A stretch of DNA of 11,429 nt. Source: Amylibacter sp. (GTDB taxonomy: Bacteria; Pseudomonadota; Alphaproteobacteria; Rhodobacterales; Rhodobacteraceae). The stretch is taken from contig JALWOO010000782.1 of NCBI GenBank assembly GCA_027083485.1, forward strand, positions 1 to 11,429, given 5' to 3'. The position numbers and the translations under genes were made by a program. The notes beneath the pieces are model-generated. The model did no database searches and was not told the origin of the DNA. It saw nothing but the letters and a program-made list of their open reading frames with translations. Shown here piece after piece: positions 6,822 through 11,429 of the stretch. Positions within the stretch are counted from its first letter, which is position 1; every line of letters starts with the position of its first letter.

Positions 6822-6898
6822 GCCGGCGTAGCTCAGTAGGTTAGAGCGCTTGATTGTGGATCAAGAGGTCCCCCGTTCGAACCGGGGCGCTGGTACCA
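6822..6898 (+). tRNA. tRNA-His (anticodon GTG)
   Basis: A full cloverleaf can be drawn. The acceptor stem is 6822-6828 with 6888-6894, the D stem 6831-6834 with 6844-6847, and the anticodon stem 6849-6853 with 6861-6865 around a TTGTGGA loop holding GTG at 6856-6858. The T stem is 6871-6875 with 6883-6887 around TTCGAAC. CCA (6896-6898) is encoded. The base before G1 is T, the first pair is G1-U72 and the discriminator is A73, so the standard bacterial G-1:C73 identity pair is missing. This matches the known divergent tRNA-His of many alphaproteobacteria, read by a matching unusual HisRS. Confidence 0.96.
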
Positions 6899-6968
6899 CC
6901 GTTTCATTGCAGTTGCAGACATACCCGCTTGCCTGAGAACAGGCTTTGGGGACAAAACATATGGTTTT

Positions 6969-7133
6969 CTATCCGGTGAACAATTTCGGAGCCGAGCCGT
7001 GCAGAAATAACCACGCAATATACTGTTCGGTCAAAGGCTTGGGACGCAGGCTCATAAAGCCTGCATCACTGTAAAACCATCTAATATCCTGACCAGCTTC
7101 ATCTGCGCTTGCGACAAAACCAAAGCAAGCCAT
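6969..7133 (-). CDS. Possible 54-residue small protein
   Basis: An open frame from ATG (7131-7133) to TAG (6969-6971) encodes 54 residues with a mixed, protein-like composition, including DEAGQDIRWFYSDAGFMSL and a YIAWLFLHG hydrophobic run. The frame is open a further 17 codons or so upstream to a TGA near 7188, also with ordinary residues (IFWRVFRQIWLP), so this may be a remnant of a longer gene. There is no clear ribosome-binding site. A perfect 7-bp hairpin (7046-7052 with 7058-7064) lies inside it. I do not recognise the protein. It could equally be a chance frame in a non-coding stretch. Confidence 0.3.
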   Translation of the reverse strand: MACFGFVASADEAGQDIRWFYSDAGFMSLRPKPLTEQYIAWLFLHGSAPKLFTG

Positions 7134-7144
7134 AGGCAACCAGA

Positions 7145-7165
7145 TTTGGCGGAATACCCGCCAAA
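7145..7165. other. Perfect 8-bp hairpin in intergenic DNA
   Basis: TTTGGCGG (7145-7152) and CCGCCAAA (7158-7165) form a perfect stem around AATAC. On the minus strand it starts about 27 bases behind the stop of the small ORF at 7192, where a terminator would sit, but only a weak T-run flanks it. It could be a terminator or a regulatory dyad. Confidence 0.4.
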
Positions 7166-7191
7166 AGATGACCAGCGTCGTTAGCCTTTTG

Positions 7192-7428
7192 TTATAGTTT
7201 CAACAGAGCTTGTTTAATCGACGTTTGGATGTCGTTTTGCTCTGTTAAGGACGCTTTACAAGCTGTCTTTTTCTGCATTGGACCTGAAGAATCATAAACA
7301 GAAATACTTGGAATTGCTTTGACACGGGGGGCACCGCGGTAGCTTTCAGCCAGTACCATGCGGCGTTTGGGAGCCTTGTTTATCGTTTGGTTTATCATTT
7401 TTATACTCACTACTTTTTTTTCGGCCAT
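7192..7428 (-). CDS. Possible 78-residue hypothetical basic protein
   Basis: From the ATG at 7428 the frame encodes 78 residues, starting MAEKKVVSIKMINQTI and rich in Lys and Arg, with a GAPRVKAIPSISVYDSSG middle and an alpha-helical, Gln/Leu-rich tail ending LLKL. The frame stays open to a GTG at 7479, and an internal ATG at 7398 is another possible start; none has a convincing ribosome-binding site. There is no signal peptide or membrane helix. I do not recognise a family. It lies in A+T-richer DNA between the tRNA and the H-NOX operon, followed by a hairpin at 7145-7165. Treat as a weak call. Confidence 0.3.
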   Translation of the reverse strand: MAEKKVVSIKMINQTINKAPKRRMVLAESYRGAPRVKAIPSISVYDSSGPMQKKTACKASLTEQNDIQTSIKQALLKL

Positions 7429-7479
7429 AACATCTAGGCCAAAAGGAACTCGATACGTTGTGGCATACACTCTGCACAC

Positions 7480-7856
7480 GTCGGCGAAATACCATAAATC
7501 TTAAAAAGATTAAGTGATTCGCGGTAACAAATTGTCGACGGTAAGGCATCTACAGACATTTCGCGCCACATTCTTCAGGAGATGTCTTTCACAATATGAA
7601 CACAAAAGGTGCGCACAGCAGCGATTGATCTTGCCCCCGAAACAAACACGAGTTGTTCGGCGACAGCAAAAATCAGCATTACCATCTGTTTTAATTATAT
7701 TTTCCATTATGAAAAACCATAATTTTCAGAACCACCCATATCTTCAAAATATGCCTATGCCGAGAGGTTCTGAATGTTAACAAATCATAGGAAACAATGA
7801 GTTTCCAATCTTAACTTTGTTGAAAAAGTGTAAAATTCAAACCAAACAACCCACTT
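7480..7856. other. A+T-rich stretch without a supported gene
   Basis: No frame here on either strand has a ribosome-binding site plus protein-like composition; a Cys-rich minus frame and an Arg-rich plus frame look fortuitous. Three small perfect dyads are visible: AATCTT with AAGATT (7497-7502 and 7506-7511), ATTATG with CATAAT (7706-7711 and 7718-7723), and GGAAAC with GTTTCC (7790-7795 and 7801-7806). The last lies about 50 bases behind the diguanylate cyclase stop and may be a weak terminator. The rest may contain regulatory DNA or decayed sequence. Confidence 0.5.
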
Positions 7857-8870
7857 CTAAGCTATGCTAAACATGCCGCGCCCCATTTTTTTCGACTGAT
7901 AAAGCGCCTTATCCGCCAGAGCCAATAGGTCATCAACTGCCATGTCGTCCCCCTGCTTGACCACCAAAGCACCGATGCTTGCACCTATCTGACATTTGTG
8001 AGCACCAAAACTGATCGGCAATGCAATCTTTTCTATAATCCTGCTCCCGACTTCTCGTAATTGATCCGGAGTGCCAAAATCACTCAAAACGATCACAAAC
8101 TCATCCCCCCCGACCCGTGCCACGAGATCCGTGCTGCGCGTCTCTGACAACAAAATACGAGACACTTCCTGAAGCACATGATCACCGGCGGCATGGCCAT
8201 AGGTATCATTCACAGATTTAAAGAAATCCAAATCAATCTGCATAATTGCAAATCCACCAAATGCATTTCGGTCCTGCAAACGTGAAATAAACCCATGCAG
8301 CGCCCGCCGGTTATTCAGCCCTGTTAGCGAATCGGTAAACGCCTGTTCCTCGGCCATGGTTTTCGCCCCATCCAGACGGTTGTTCAGGTCTCTGGATGCA
8401 CTTAAAACCACCGATTGAATTTCTTTCATATAGAGCATTTCACCCATTGAATCCGCGGGGGAAAAGTCCCGTATTTTCAAATTTCGGCTCGCAACAATTT
8501 TATGGATGCCGGCACCCAATGAAAAGTTGATTAAAAACCTACCGCCACCAACCAACGGGACACAAACCGCTTTTAAATTATGGTCGGTCAGGCCTTCCAG
8601 CCTGGCAATAAGCCCTAGCCCGGTTGCTTTTTCAAGACCCTCCCAGCGACGTAAACCAACCGGGCGACGAAACTCCAGTAGTTCGAAAATATCCTTCCCG
8701 ACAGGATTGCCCGTATTCAATAATTTGGCGAATGTCGGACCAACATGAATGATCCGGCCCGGATTGATAACCAATACATGAAGCGGCATTAATACGTCCA
8801 GCATTTCCAGCATGATTTCAACCGGTTTCCGCGCTTGATTTGCCACGCTTGAGGCGTATTCAACCTTCAT
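7857..8870 (-). CDS. Diguanylate cyclase with N-terminal HNOBA-like domain
   Basis: The protein of 337 residues makes c-di-GMP from two GTP. Its C-terminal GGDEF domain (about 175-337) is intact: DSLTGLNNRR at 180-189, QIDLDFFKSVNDTYGH at 211-226, the catalytic GGDEF at 254-258, and an RxxD inhibitory I-site (RSTD, 245-248) exactly five residues before it, so product inhibition is expected. Residues about 17-155 resemble the HNOBA domain that sits between haem sensor and cyclase in soluble guanylate cyclases (FELLEFRRP, then NLKIRDFSPADSMGEMLYMKE). A helical linker follows at about 150-178. The frame is open further upstream, but the ATG in the ATGA overlap with the H-NOX stop is the natural start and gives translational coupling. 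The neighbouring H-NOX protein is its probable partner and regulator. Confidence 0.9.
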   Translation of the reverse strand: MKVEYASSVANQARKPVEIMLEMLDVLMPLHVLVINPGRIIHVGPTFAKLLNTGNPVGKDIFELLEFRRPVGLRRWEGLEKATGLGLIARLEGLTDHNLKAVCVPLVGGGRFLINFSLGAGIHKIVASRNLKIRDFSPADSMGEMLYMKEIQSVVLSASRDLNNRLDGAKTMAEEQAFTDSLTGLNNRRALHGFISRLQDRNAFGGFAIMQIDLDFFKSVNDTYGHAAGDHVLQEVSRILLSETRSTDLVARVGGDEFVIVLSDFGTPDQLREVGSRIIEKIALPISFGAHKCQIGASIGALVVKQGDDMAVDDLLALADKALYQSKKMGRGMFSIA

Positions 8871-9460
8871 TGTTGCACGCGCGGCATGGGTAATGCTTTG
8901 CCACCCCAATCCAGTTGCATCAGGGAAATTCCAAACCTGTCCGTATCCAGAGTACCCCTTCGACAAGGTTCGTGTGAAATCACCACAAGTGCGCCATAAT
9001 CATCCGCCATTCCCCGCAGCAATCCAAGGAAAAAGCTCCCGTAACCTTGTTTGGCAAAACGGTAATGCAACGTAAATTCCTTATCCGAATGCGGGGTAAG
9101 CCTCAGATATGGCATGTCCAGATCAGGCAAGGCCATTATTGCACGATCATGGACATCCTCAAGGGAATGCAAAAACTCCTCATATGTATCCCCGCCGAAG
9201 CGCAATAATCGCCGCACAATCGCAAGACGCTCTTCCGAGACAGCATATGTGCCGAAATCCTCAAGCAATTCATCAACTGTGCGCCCAATAACTTTGGCAA
9301 GTGTCTGCAAAACCCGATCTGTAACGCTATCCTCATAGTGAAGCATGGTTTCAAAGTTGAAATAGGGTAGCTCTGCGCGCAAACATGTTTCCTCCCACAC
9401 TTCTGCGCCGTAAATATCACGTACAAAACACTGCAACCCACGATTAAACATTCCGTGCAT
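8867..9460 (-). CDS. H-NOX haem nitric-oxide sensor protein
   Basis: This stand-alone H-NOX (HNOB) domain of 197 residues binds haem b and senses NO, passing the signal to a partner enzyme. The MHGMFNRGLQCFVRD start is typical. The proximal haem ligand is most likely His104 in EDVHDR. Pro117, 13 residues later, matches the haem-distorting proline of the family (His102/Pro115 in Thermoanaerobacter tengcongensis numbering). At the position of the haem-propionate motif YxSxR the sequence reads YRFAK (133-137), so Tyr is kept but Ser and Arg are Phe and Lys. A GLLRGMA segment follows normally. A GAAGGG-type site precedes the ATG by about 9 bases. Its stop overlaps the diguanylate cyclase start, so both form one operon. 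In studied bacteria NO-bound H-NOX inhibits such cyclases. Confidence 0.92.
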   Translation of the reverse strand: MHGMFNRGLQCFVRDIYGAEVWEETCLRAELPYFNFETMLHYEDSVTDRVLQTLAKVIGRTVDELLEDFGTYAVSEERLAIVRRLLRFGGDTYEEFLHSLEDVHDRAIMALPDLDMPYLRLTPHSDKEFTLHYRFAKQGYGSFFLGLLRGMADDYGALVVISHEPCRRGTLDTDRFGISLMQLDWGGKALPMPRVQQ

Positions 9461-9480
9461 GTATGATCGCCCTTCGTCAC

Positions 9481-9504
9481 TTGTTGTTTCACCTCAAACA
9501 ACAA
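9481..9504 (-). promoter_or_regulatory. 9-bp inverted repeat in the H-NOX leader
   Basis: TTGTTGTTT (9481-9489) and AAACAACAA (9496-9504) are perfectly complementary around a 6-base spacer. On the minus strand the spacer reads GAGGTG, and the element ends 20 bases before the H-NOX ATG, just upstream of its ribosome-binding site. It may be an operator dyad for a DNA-binding regulator or an RNA hairpin in the leader. The symmetry is seen directly; its role is unknown. Confidence 0.5.
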
Positions 9505-9554
9505 CAAAAAGGTTAATAATCCACTACTACTCCAGCAGAAAAATGGCATTTCAC

Positions 9555-9573
9555 CGGTATTTAGAGAATACCG
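9555..9573 (-). promoter_or_regulatory. 7-bp inverted repeat upstream of H-NOX operon
   Basis: CGGTATT (9555-9561) and AATACCG (9567-9573) form a perfect dyad with a 5-base spacer, about 95 bases before the H-NOX start. This fits the promoter region of the H-NOX/cyclase operon and could be a binding site. I found no convincing -35/-10 pair or FNR/Dnr-type TTGAT-N4-ATCAA site in the 233-base interval. Confidence 0.35.
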
Positions 9574-9693
9574 CGCATGGAATATGCTCAAAAAATAACC
9601 CGGGGCCTGTAACGAATTCTTCACATTTTTCCTCTAAGACACCAGGGAAGGCGCGAACAGTGTGACAAAGGAGACCCAAAATGAATTAAAAAC

Positions 9694-10416
9694 TCACATA
9701 TTGTAAATGTTGCAGCGAAGGTGCTTCTGAATGGCGGGTACCGTTAATTGCGCGATGCTATCAAGCACAACATCCGCAACTGGATCCAGATCTTCCCGAC
9801 TTGCCGGACCAGTCAGAACCCCGATGCGGCTCCCCGCTCCGGCGGCACTGCCTGCTTCCAAATCATGAACACTATCGCCAATCACGGCCACAGCAGAACA
9901 ATCCATTCCCGTTGTTGCGCAAAAAGCATGAATCATCCCCGCCCCGGGTTTTCCGCCATATCCGCTGTCGGAACCACAAACGAATTCGAACAGATCATCA
10001 ATCCCTGCATCTTGCAGCTGTTTCAACGCGCCATCATGGTAATCGTTCGTAGCCAACCCGATCACATATCCCTGAGCACGCAATTCCAGTAGAAGTTTCC
10101 GAAGATCACATACCGGTACATAAGGCAAGCTGGCTACATGACGACGGGCTACCGCATCTACTTGTTCGACAGTGGTCTCTGGTAAACACTCAGCCAGAGC
10201 GGCATTTACTTCTTCTGAGGTCGCAATCACGATAAGTGACCCTGCAACAAACTGCTGTTTTTCATAGTCATAACCACAAGATTGTGCCAAACGGCGTTCA
10301 AGCGCGCTATCACCTGCCGCCAATTCGGAAATCACACGGTCAAACCATACCCCCCAGGTGCGCGCGAAATCGAATAAGGTGCCATCTTTATCAAACAATA
10401 AACCTTGAATTCTCAC
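9694..10416 (-). CDS. HAD-family phosphatase, phosphoglycolate phosphatase-like
   Basis: The 240-residue cytoplasmic protein has all four HAD motifs: DKDGT (9-13) with the nucleophile Asp9 and acid/base Asp11, Thr123 in LATND, Lys156 in GGKPG, and GDSVHDLEAG at 180-189 with Mg-binding Asp181 and Asp185. A helical cap (about 20-95) places it with Gph-like subfamily I enzymes, which commonly remove phosphate from 2-phosphoglycolate or similar small phosphoesters; the actual substrate cannot be told. The start is a GTG: GAGGGGG (10423-10429) lies 6 bases upstream, a strong ribosome-binding site. It is divergent from the MarR gene with 96 bases between. Because the next gene may encode a dehalogenase-like protein, haloacid dehalogenation was considered, but the motifs fit phosphatases better. 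Confidence 0.88.
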   Translation of the reverse strand: MRIQGLLFDKDGTLFDFARTWGVWFDRVISELAAGDSALERRLAQSCGYDYEKQQFVAGSLIVIATSEEVNAALAECLPETTVEQVDAVARRHVASLPYVPVCDLRKLLLELRAQGYVIGLATNDYHDGALKQLQDAGIDDLFEFVCGSDSGYGGKPGAGMIHAFCATTGMDCSAVAVIGDSVHDLEAGSAAGAGSRIGVLTGPASREDLDPVADVVLDSIAQLTVPAIQKHLRCNIYNM

Positions 10417-10472
10417 AGCCTACCCCCTCGGTTTTCTGTCTGTATTGTTCTGTCCCAGATTGTTGCAAAAAA

Positions 10473-10497
10473 TATAGTTGACAACGTTACATATATT
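10473..10497. promoter_or_regulatory. Candidate MarR operator and promoter in divergent interval
   Basis: The 96-base interval between the HAD and MarR genes contains an imperfect dyad, TATAGTTGACAACG then TTACATATA (10473-10495), including a perfect GTTG-A-CAAC core at 10477-10485. A TATAGT (10473-10478) could be a -10 for the MarR gene, but no good -35 sits 16-18 bases before it. MarR proteins usually bind such A+T-flanked dyads near their own start, so autoregulation and control of the divergent HAD gene are plausible. Binding is inferred. Confidence 0.4.
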
Positions 10498-10512
10498 CTC
10501 CACCTTCGCGCC

Positions 10513-10968
10513 ATGTCTAAAACAGAACCATATGATTTACATGCCGGACCAGGCTATCGTTTGACATTGGCCGCCCGTAAAAACCAGCAGTTTTTCGAGC
10601 GGAAGCTTTCCGAATTGGGGCTAACCCGCCAAATGTGGGCCATTTTGATATCTGTTGGGACGCGCAACATAACTTTGCCCGGTGAAATCGCCCAATATAT
10701 TGGCGTGAACCGAACCTCTGTATCGCGAAGTTTGCGCCAAATGGAAGCGAAAAATTTCTTGAAGCGCAGTGGCGGGACCGATGATCGGCGTACGACTCAC
10801 ATCCACCTGACCAAAATGGGCAAACAGGCACTCAAAACCTCTATGCCAATGGCGCAGGCCGCACAGGACAATTTGCGAAAGCGTTTGAGCGAAGCAGAAG
10901 TTAAACTGCTTTCCGATTTGCTGGATAAATTGCTTGCGGGCGACACAGACACTATTTCCGGTCTTTAG
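10513..10968 (+). CDS. MarR-family transcriptional regulator
   Basis: This 151-residue winged-helix protein has the MarR layout: N-terminal dimerisation helix (about 15-35), helix-turn-helix with LPGEIAQYIGVNRTSVSRSLRQME (55-78), a wing with the signature GTDDRRTTHIHLT (88-100), and C-terminal dimerisation helices. MarR proteins are usually repressors released by small aromatic or phenolic ligands. The frame is open upstream to 10405, but the start is placed at MSKTEPYD, as the upstream residues would cover the intergenic dyad and lack family character. The ribosome-binding site is weak. The next gene starts 2 bases after the stop, so this regulator is probably cotranscribed with, and controls, that gene. 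The inducer is unknown. Confidence 0.88.
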   Translation: MSKTEPYDLHAGPGYRLTLAARKNQQFFERKLSELGLTRQMWAILISVGTRNITLPGEIAQYIGVNRTSVSRSLRQMEAKNFLKRSGGTDDRRTTHIHLTKMGKQALKTSMPMAQAAQDNLRKRLSEAEVKLLSDLLDKLLAGDTDTISGL

Positions 10969-10970
10969 TA

Positions 10971-11429
10971 GTGGCAAAACTACGGTCATACGCAAATCGC
11001 GCGGTCCACCTCGGACCTTATCCACTGGAACACTTGCACCGTACCAGCCAGCAGCCTGATTGGCATAATTTCCCCGCTTTTGAACCGGTGTCATTCAAAA
11101 ACCCCGCAGCCCCCTTATCAATCGTCAATGCCATGGGCGAATATCAGGCGATGATGGATGCCATTCGGGATGGTGCTGTCAAAGCAGAGCTTGCGGATAT
11201 TCCCGAAGACCCGAAAGAAAGGGCCGAACACCTCAAGGCGTTTGGCTATTATTGTGATGCATCCATGGTTGGCATTTGCGAAATCCCAAAGGCTGCACAT
11301 CTGCCAAACACGGTTCAAAATCCGGATGTTCACCGTCTGGCCCATCGGCTGCAAAACGGGCAATCAAAATCGGTGGCGTCCGGTGTGGAGTTTGTACAAG
11401 CAGCCATCAAGCGGGCCAGGAAGGCTCCG
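10971..11429 (+). CDS. Partial CDS, possible reductive-dehalogenase/QueG superfamily N-terminus
   Basis: The frame starts with GTG two bases after the MarR stop and is still open at the window edge, giving 153 residues. The amino-terminal MAKLRSYANRAVHLGPYPLEHL and the later AFGYYCDASMVGICEIP (90-106) resemble the N-terminal parts of catabolic cobalamin- and iron-sulphur-dependent reductive dehalogenases of marine alphaproteobacteria, and more distantly the LGFDxVGI region of QueG. This is recognition from memory, not a search. The cobalamin domain, [4Fe-4S] cysteine motifs and any fused FMN/[2Fe-2S] reductase would lie past the edge, so the identification cannot be confirmed. There is no strong ribosome-binding site; tight spacing implies translational coupling with MarR. 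That it is a real gene is much surer than its family. Confidence 0.6.
   Translation, partial: MAKLRSYANRAVHLGPYPLEHLHRTSQQPDWHNFPAFEPVSFKNPAAPLSIVNAMGEYQAMMDAIRDGAVKAELADIPEDPKERAEHLKAFGYYCDASMVGICEIPKAAHLPNTVQNPDVHRLAHRLQNGQSKSVASGVEFVQAAIKRARKAP

Noticed and set aside
6931..6944. GCCTG/CAGGC hairpin after tRNA-His as its terminator
   Set aside because: Only a 5-bp stem followed by three T; it lies 33 bases past the CCA end and is too weak to call.
6833..7018. Minus-strand frame across the tRNA-His gene
   Set aside because: It is the antisense of a tRNA (typical GSNGG artefact) with no ribosome-binding site.
7510..7707. Minus-strand 65-codon Cys-rich frame
   Set aside because: Nine cysteines looked like a possible peptide toxin or metal-binding protein, but there is no signal peptide, regular spacing or ribosome-binding site.
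7514..7780. Plus-strand 88-codon frame rich in Arg and Gln
   Set aside because: No ribosome-binding site, no recognisable family, and composition typical of a random frame in this A+T-rich gap.
9136..9624. Long minus-strand frame overlapping the H-NOX gene with its own GTG near the leader hairpin
   Set aside because: The GAGGTG spacer resembles a ribosome-binding site, but the frame is out of phase with H-NOX and lacks protein-like conservation.
6899..11429. Complete integrative element with integrase and att repeats at tRNA-His
   Set aside because: No integrase, transposase or second copy of the tRNA 3' end can be seen in the window; only a possible boundary is reported.

Overview
The window looks like chromosomal DNA from an alphaproteobacterium of the Rhodobacterales (Roseobacter-type). 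The reasons are a Rhodobacterales-style SseB protein, a DUF6324-type small protein, a G+C-rich terminator hairpin containing AAATATCCCCGCC, 6S RNA placed upstream of 5-formyltetrahydrofolate cyclo-ligase, and a tRNA-His with the unusual alphaproteobacterial A73 form. The assignment is an inference from family resemblance; no 16S or other taxonomic marker is present.

Left part (1-4706). A long near-perfect palindrome at the left edge lies behind a minus-strand pair, a four-cysteine uracil-DNA glycosylase-like protein followed by an SseB-family protein. Divergent from these, on the plus strand, is a two-gene metal or metalloid resistance-type unit: an ArsR-family repressor with a Cys/His-rich tail, overlapping an ArsP-type permease (DUF318) with a His-rich N-terminus and a Cys-rich loop. 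The permease stop codon overlaps the stop codon of an opposing SLC13-type anion permease carrying two RCK-C domains.

Housekeeping part (4707-6898). On the minus strand, in transcription order, are a DUF6324-type protein, a 6S RNA with its own sigma70-like promoter, 5-formyltetrahydrofolate cyclo-ligase, a YmdB-type metallophosphoesterase and then the SLC13 permease. A tRNA-His gene (anticodon GTG) is read divergently on the plus strand.

Right part (6899-11429). After the tRNA the DNA appears A+T-richer and gene-poor up to about 7856, with only two weakly supported small minus-strand ORFs and some hairpins. Next comes a minus-strand H-NOX haem sensor whose stop codon overlaps the start of a diguanylate cyclase with an HNOBA-like N-terminal domain (ATGA overlap). 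This is a classic nitric-oxide-to-c-di-GMP signalling pair, but the H-NOX haem-propionate motif YxSxR is altered to YRFAK. Beyond it lie a minus-strand HAD phosphatase and, divergent from it, a MarR regulator followed after 2 bases by a GTG-started gene that runs off the right edge. The 153 visible residues of that gene resemble, with moderate confidence, the N-terminus of the QueG/reductive-dehalogenase superfamily. If the rest confirms this, the right edge would be a MarR-controlled, aerobic-type reductive dehalogenase locus.

The most rewarding items are the H-NOX/diguanylate cyclase pair with its altered haem motif and leader hairpin, the truncated right-edge gene with its MarR regulator, and the possible genomic-island boundary at tRNA-His. 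I saw no CRISPR array, insertion sequence, integrase or phage gene.
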